The position numbers and the translations under genes were made by a program. 64,000 bases of DNA from an uncultured Clostridia bacterium (GTDB lineage Bacteria; Bacillota; Clostridia; Christensenellales; Borkfalkiaceae), in assembly GCA_944338165.1 (NCBI GenBank), contig CALVLN010000001.1, forward strand, positions 248,001-312,000, written 5' to 3'. This document shows positions 60,446 through 64,000 of the stretch, piece after piece. Within the stretch, counting starts at the first letter, position 1. The number at the start of each line of letters is the position of its first letter. The notes below the pieces were generated by a model that worked only from the letters and a program-made list of their open reading frames with translations, made no database searches and was not told the origin of the DNA.

Positions 60446-61117
60446 ATGGAAATGTTGGTAACCAAGTTCTCAAACGGAAAGTATCGCAATGAAGGCGAAT
60501 TGTTCAAAGAAGTTATCTCCGCCGAAAACGTCAAGCTTATGGGCGAAATGATCGCATTGCAGGCACTCCGTACCGTAAAGAAATTCGATATGAAAATCGC
60601 GGACAGACTGTATATCGGCCTCATCAAAGACCTGCACCACATGGGTGAGATAGACTATATCGTATCAGACGGCTATGACGTAGCGCAGACCGCTATCTGT
60701 TTTCTGTATCAATTCGTCGGTCACAGCACCAATGAGATTTACGGCAAAGACAAACAAGGAAAAGAGATCACCATAAAACTTGCATGTTATCGCGAAGTAG
60801 ACCACTTCATCAATCTTCTTCGTAACAGACCGGACAGGCGAGGGACTACCGTCGAATCCATAGATTTCACGAACTACAAAGCACTTCCCGCCGATCCCGT
60901 GAACTGCTTTGAACCAGAACAGACAGATTACAGCAAGTATGACACTCTCGTTGAAGCCCTGCATCTTACGGAATTAGAACTTGCCATTCTGAATTGCTAT
61001 ATGAACGGCATGGTGCAATCAGAAGTCTGCACCGAACTTGGAATAGGAAGAGGAACTATCAATCACCGCAAAGCAAGCATGCGAAAGAGGTATTGTGCTT
61101 GTTTCGGCGACCTATGA
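60446..61117 (+). CDS. Sigma-like DNA-binding protein of mobile-element type
   Basis: A 223-residue protein. The C-terminal part (about residues 165-215: LTELELAILNCYMNGMVQSE, then GIGRGTINHRKASMRKRY) looks like the helix-turn-helix of sigma region 4. The middle part (DVAQTAICFLYQFVG) recalls a weak sigma region 2. Such proteins occur in integrated elements of Clostridia; I cannot assign a specific role. The ATG at 60446 follows AGAGGTG; the longer frame from 60224 reads through the hairpin and is unlikely. A terminator follows. Confidence 0.65.
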   Translation: MEMLVTKFSNGKYRNEGELFKEVISAENVKLMGEMIALQALRTVKKFDMKIADRLYIGLIKDLHHMGEIDYIVSDGYDVAQTAICFLYQFVGHSTNEIYGKDKQGKEITIKLACYREVDHFINLLRNRPDRRGTTVESIDFTNYKALPADPVNCFEPEQTDYSKYDTLVEALHLTELELAILNCYMNGMVQSEVCTELGIGRGTINHRKASMRKRYCACFGDL

Positions 61118-61143
61118 TATAATACTTAACCCTATTTAAACAT

Positions 61144-61176
61144 AAAAGCTGTAGTCAATGGACTACGGCTTTTTAT
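61144..61176. terminator. Bidirectional terminator after the sigma-like gene
   Basis: AAAAGCTGTAGTC and GACTACGGCTTTTT pair around AATG. It also overlaps the stop codon of the minus-strand gene ending at 61173. Confidence 0.88.
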
Positions 61177-61643
61177 TGTTTCAGCTCTCCAATTATTGCA
61201 CCATTTGAATCAAATTCTATTTTTCTCTTATTGATTGCTGTAAGTACATATCCAGCCAGTAAGACTGCTGTATCCAAGTTCCCAAATATTGTTATATCAA
61301 GCAAAGTATCAATTTCGAAGAAATTTATAATAACATTGCTAAATAGGTAGATAAAAAAAGTCCAGCTCAAAAAAATAATAAACCTTGTCATCCATTTATA
61401 TCTTTTGTCAAAATAAAAGCAAGATAATACTGCAGCTGGCGCTAAATATATTAACAATCTATACAATATAAGCGTAAACCATTGAACGAAAGAGGTGATT
61501 CCGCTTTGTGAAATGTCACCCCAAAGATCAGCGCATCCCAACACTGTAAAAATAGCGGTGATTGAAAATACAATTAACGGACATAGGATGATACCGCTAA
61601 GCTTTAATATAAACAATTTTCTCTTAGCTGATATTCTTTTCAT
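61173..61643 (-). CDS. Small multi-pass membrane protein, unknown function, AT-rich
   Basis: A 156-residue hydrophobic protein with four predicted membrane segments (roughly residues 14-36, 49-75, 85-105 and 115-135) and a basic N-terminus (MKRISAKRKLF). No family is recognised. The coding DNA is much richer in A and T than the chromosome to the left, which indicates horizontal acquisition. Its start overlaps the upstream gene by four bases (ATGA), so the two probably work together. Confidence 0.7.
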   Translation of the reverse strand: MKRISAKRKLFILKLSGIILCPLIVFSITAIFTVLGCADLWGDISQSGITSFVQWFTLILYRLLIYLAPAAVLSCFYFDKRYKWMTRFIIFLSWTFFIYLFSNVIINFFEIDTLLDITIFGNLDTAVLLAGYVLTAINKRKIEFDSNGAIIGELKQ

Positions 61644-62023
61644 GATCCTATACCTAATACAATTTTAAACCTATCCCAAAAATTCCTATCGCATATATCA
61701 TTGATATTTTTTATTAAATTTTTAATTTTTGTTTTATCGTCATCGCTATAAACCGCATTCCCTTTTTTATCTACCTTATCATATTTGTCAAAAATATCAT
61801 TAAGCTTCTTTTTGATTTTACTTTGCAAAGAGAGGGAGAAAGCTTGAGATACGGTGTCAAGAAGATTTTCAAGTGAAGAATCGTTTTTATCCAAATACAT
61901 ATTAAGGTTATCCACATTTTGTAAAATTTCTTTCAAGTCAGAATTGTTTTTTACTTTTGAAATTTTATCATGAAGATAACTAAGCAATTCATTTTTTTCT
62001 TTCTCTAATTCTCTATTTTTCAT
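61640..62023 (-). CDS. Small charged helical protein, unknown function, AT-rich
   Basis: A 127-residue protein rich in Lys, Asp, Asn and Leu with probable coiled-coil helices (KNRELEKEKNELLSYLHDKI, then LSLQSKIKKKLNDIFDKYDK). No motif is recognised. The start at 62023 is preceded by AAGGGG. It is translationally coupled to the membrane protein downstream and lies beside the restriction-modification genes. A cytoplasmic partner of that membrane protein is a plausible guess only. Confidence 0.7.
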   Translation of the reverse strand: MKNRELEKEKNELLSYLHDKISKVKNNSDLKEILQNVDNLNMYLDKNDSSLENLLDTVSQAFSLSLQSKIKKKLNDIFDKYDKVDKKGNAVYSDDDKTKIKNLIKNINDICDRNFWDRFKIVLGIGS

Positions 62024-62075
62024 ATTTATCCCCTTAAAATTTTAACACTATTTCCGTATACTGTGTTCTGTTACT

Positions 62076-62483
62076 CTATATTAGCAATTGCAATTTATGT
62101 AAGAGCTTATCTACATTCTTTCTCTTCAATTCACACTCCCAAATGCGTAGCACAGTCCAACCTCGCGCTTCAAACATGGCAGTCACCTCTTTGTCATGCC
62201 TTATATTCCGCTCACGCTTTTTCTGCCAATATTCCTGATGATCGGCAGGATGCGTGTTTCGACAGTCATGCCCGTGCCAGAAGCAACCGTCTACAAACAC
62301 AGCTATTTTCCTCTTCGGAAACACAAAATCGGGATGTCCCTTTACCTGGTAATTTCTTCGCCAACCGGTAATCCCGTTTCGCTTGAATATTTTAATTAGC
62401 TGCAGTTCGGTAGACTTGTTCTTTTGGGATTTGACCTGACGCATAACGTTAGCGCGCTTTTCCACATCGAAAACATCCGCCAC
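62076..62483 (-). CDS. vsr: Very short patch repair (Vsr) endonuclease
   Basis: A complete 135-residue Vsr protein. It nicks DNA at T:G mismatches formed when 5-methylcytosine deaminates. Signature segments are VMRQVKSQKNKSTELQL, the active-site aspartate in GHPDFVFPKRK, and FVDGCFWHGHDC with zinc-binding cysteine and histidines. It accompanies a cytosine-5 methyltransferase gene at 63418, which explains its presence. Confidence 0.96.
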   Translation of the reverse strand: MADVFDVEKRANVMRQVKSQKNKSTELQLIKIFKRNGITGWRRNYQVKGHPDFVFPKRKIAVFVDGCFWHGHDCRNTHPADHQEYWQKKRERNIRHDKEVTAMFEARGWTVLRIWECELKRKNVDKLLHKLQLLI

Positions 62484-62489
62484 GACAGA

Positions 62490-63425
62490 TTACCTAGCTT
62501 CAAATTCTATGCGAAGGCTGGGATCGGTTTCCGCCTCCAGCACGATTTTGTTGTATCTGTCAATAATACCGGAGAGCGTAGAATTTCTCTTAGCCTCGTC
62601 AAAGAGACTGTGCTCGTAGATGTTAGAGGACAAGAACTGCTGAATGTCCCACACTTCAACACGCCCGGCCAAACCAGCGTCCTCGGCAAGATTTAAAGCG
62701 GTATGTACGCGCTCGAAAATTGTGATGATGACAGGGTGGCAACCAGCGCGGAGATTTACCTTGCATTTTTCGATCAACAAAGCGCCAGGCATAGTCGTAC
62801 AGTGAATGACTGTGTTGCCAATGACAAAATCACCGTTGCGATCTGTGGGGCCGTCGGCCACGGATGCTCCGTGAATTTCAAACGAACCTTCCGGCAGGAT
62901 TAGGCAGAGCTTCGCCGCGACAAGGTGTTGTAACACCGTACCAAGATACTGCGTTCCGGGATTCTGCTTTTGACGTTTCTTCGCCTGTTCAAACAAATCG
63001 TCCAGGTTCGCGCCAATTGTTTTGGAGGTGTCGGCGGTCAAAACAAACGGCTGGTTTCTAAAGTATTCTCGCACCTGTTCAGCCCAAAAGTCCTCAACTA
63101 TGGAAAAGTCCACGGCTTCTTCCGCGTTCCATGCGTTCAGAAAATCCACATATTTAATCATTAGGCCCATACTGCCCCTGCTGGTTCTCCCGCCTTCGGA
63201 GGATAGCTGCTGGGTAATGCCGTGTTCCATCAAAATCTTTTTCAAGTTGGCCCCGCCAAGCCCGGCGACCTGTCCTTTGCTGCTTGTCTGGAAGTCGTCA
63301 GGGTTCAACGGGAAAGTCTTATCTTTCACCATACGGGTAAACTGTACAACCAACGAGAGAGGCCCCTTTGTAGTGATATGGTTTTTAGCCTGAAAAGTTT
63401 TCAAGCGTTCTTCGGGACTAATCAT
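62490..63425 (-). CDS. DUF4928-family protein, probable restriction endonuclease
   Basis: A 311-residue protein encoded directly between a cytosine-5 DNA methyltransferase and vsr. The sequence (AGLGGANLKKILMEHGITQQ, then QYLGTVLQHLVAAKLCLILP) resembles the DUF4928 family found beside such methyltransferases. A possible nuclease core is the VADGPTDRNGDFVIGNTVIHCTT region, where D, then an acidic residue, precede a hydrophobic strand. The restriction role is inferred from context. The start at 63425 (GGAGGCGG upstream) overlaps the methyltransferase end by 8 bases. Confidence 0.75.
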   Translation of the reverse strand: MISPEERLKTFQAKNHITTKGPLSLVVQFTRMVKDKTFPLNPDDFQTSSKGQVAGLGGANLKKILMEHGITQQLSSEGGRTSRGSMGLMIKYVDFLNAWNAEEAVDFSIVEDFWAEQVREYFRNQPFVLTADTSKTIGANLDDLFEQAKKRQKQNPGTQYLGTVLQHLVAAKLCLILPEGSFEIHGASVADGPTDRNGDFVIGNTVIHCTTMPGALLIEKCKVNLRAGCHPVIITIFERVHTALNLAEDAGLAGRVEVWDIQQFLSSNIYEHSLFDEAKRNSTLSGIIDRYNKIVLEAETDPSLRIEFEAR

Positions 63426-64000
63426 CGTATACCGCCTCCGCAATTCTGGTTAAAAAACGCTCTCCGATAAACTGCGCGACCGGCGCAGCCACAGCGTCGC
63501 CCATCGCTTTATATCCGTCGTTATAGCTTCCAGGAAGCTCAAAGCTGTCTGGCGCTCCCATCAGTCTAGCCGCTTCGCGCACAGTTAAAAGACGAGCGTG
63601 AACCTGACCATTCTTTTTGACAACCAGATACTGTTTGCTGCTCCCACCTTCCGGCGTCCGCAAGCAACCGGCAATCCCATCAAAGCGCAGTTCCAACCGC
63701 TGCTTTCCATTTCGCGTCCTGCGATAACCGGTTGCGTACACAGTGTCGTGCGCGCGCAATTTTGCCAAATGCCATTCGGGAACCAGACTTAAAACATCGT
63801 CTTTATCAAAGGTTGCGTCGTCTTCGACAATATCTTTGAGGGATACGATGCGACGCGGAGGCTTTTCCGTGTACCACCAAATCCATTCTGGCAGTTCGTA
63901 GCCCAACTGCATTGCGGCGTTATTATGTAGCCAACATGGCCCGTTGCTCACTAATTCCTCAGGGATTTGGCAATCTTTCTGTACAGCGATAATGAATACT
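63418..64000 (-). CDS. DNA (cytosine-5-)-methyltransferase, 5' part beyond the window edge
   Basis: The reading frame is open from the stop at 63418 to the right edge, so only the last 190 or so residues are visible. They hold the end of the target-recognition region (RRIVSLKDIVEDD), an R-F-D-G-I-A-G-C-L-R-T-P segment, motif IX (LLTVREAARLMGAPDSF) and motif X (GYKAMGDAVAAPVAQFIGERFL). The GTG at 63951 is internal, not a start. The catalytic PC motif lies outside. With the next two genes it forms a restriction-modification module. Confidence 0.9.
   Translation of the reverse strand, partial: VFIIAVQKDCQIPEELVSNGPCWLHNNAAMQLGYELPEWIWWYTEKPPRRIVSLKDIVEDDATFDKDDVLSLVPEWHLAKLRAHDTVYATGYRRTRNGKQRLELRFDGIAGCLRTPEGGSSKQYLVVKKNGQVHARLLTVREAARLMGAPDSFELPGSYNDGYKAMGDAVAAPVAQFIGERFLTRIAEAVYDD

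Noticed and set aside
61118..61123. TATAAT at the end of the sigma-like gene
   Set aside because: The best -35 candidate is 19 bases away, and a terminator follows within 30 bases with no plus-strand gene behind it.
59975..64000. A direct repeat of the tRNA-Glu 3' end marking an att site
   Set aside because: I looked for a second copy of the T-arm and acceptor sequence to the right and found none within the window.

Overview
The window is most likely a chromosomal segment of a GC-rich, Clostridia-like Bacillota (Firmicutes). Three things point there: the rimP-nusA-ylxR-ylxQ-infB-rbfA gene order, sporulation genes (an uninterrupted sigK, a ylbJ-like membrane protein), and many textbook sigma-A promoters plus two T-box leaders. 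Placement in a Christensenellales/Borkfalkiaceae-like lineage is a guess from general composition and gene content. No rRNA genes, CRISPR arrays or transposases were seen.

Layout. (1) 1-3.3 kb: the end of a phosphohexomutase gene and a transketolase. (2) 3.3-6.4 kb: rarA and a patatin-like lipase on the minus strand, diverging from ylbJ. (3) 6.4-23.6 kb: about 20 minus-strand genes in one direction, mostly overlapping by 1-26 bases. From upstream to downstream they are a patatin, a ComEC-like beta-lactamase-fold protein, aroC-aroB-aroE-aroQ-aroK, a ymfI-like reductase, dgt, dnaG, rpoD, trmK, a Nif3 protein, a zinc-ribbon protein, alr and a 5-formyl-THF cyclo-ligase. An internal promoter then serves rsmD-coaD-aroF-pheA. 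This covers the shikimate pathway except the aroA step, plus the first step of the phenylalanine branch. (4) 23.7-30 kb: a DUF2238-like membrane protein, a PhnP-like hydrolase, dtd, efp, an M24 peptidase, and the tail of the translation operon. (5) 27.8-36.5 kb: rimP-nusA-ylxR-ylxQ-infB-rbfA-nrnA-truB-ribF and an endonuclease IV-like gene, read from one promoter at 36.5 kb. (6) 36.6-39.6 kb: nrdR-ispG and a protein in the usual polC position that keeps only the N-terminal, OB and exonuclease parts of PolC. (7) 39.7-49.9 kb: a YitT protein, a large membrane-anchored surface protein, an RluA-type synthase, a methyltransferase, T-box-controlled asnB, sigK, RNase P RNA, pyk and a broken DUF975 gene. 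(8) 50-59.6 kb: radC with a two-component system, a PepV-like dipeptidase, T-box-controlled ileS, a ZIP transporter with a metallochaperone, and a pyridoxal kinase. (9) 59.7-60.05 kb: a probable 6S RNA and tRNA-Glu(CTC).

Right after the tRNA-Glu the character changes. From 60.1 kb to the right edge there is a sigma-like DNA-binding protein, two AT-rich genes of unknown function, vsr, a DUF4928 protein (probable restriction enzyme) and the C-terminal part of a cytosine-5 DNA methyltransferase cut by the window edge. This looks like the left end of a tRNA-associated genomic island carrying a restriction-modification system. No integrase is visible inside the window.

The observations I would follow up first are: the polymerase-less PolC at the polC locus; two genes whose consensus promoters put the start codon exactly at +1 (leaderless mRNAs); the two T-boxes, whose specifier and acceptor-reading bases agree independently (AAC with UGGC, AUC with UGGU); a sigma-E-like promoter in front of sigK; the internally deleted DUF975 gene; and the unknown gene pair beside the restriction-modification genes.
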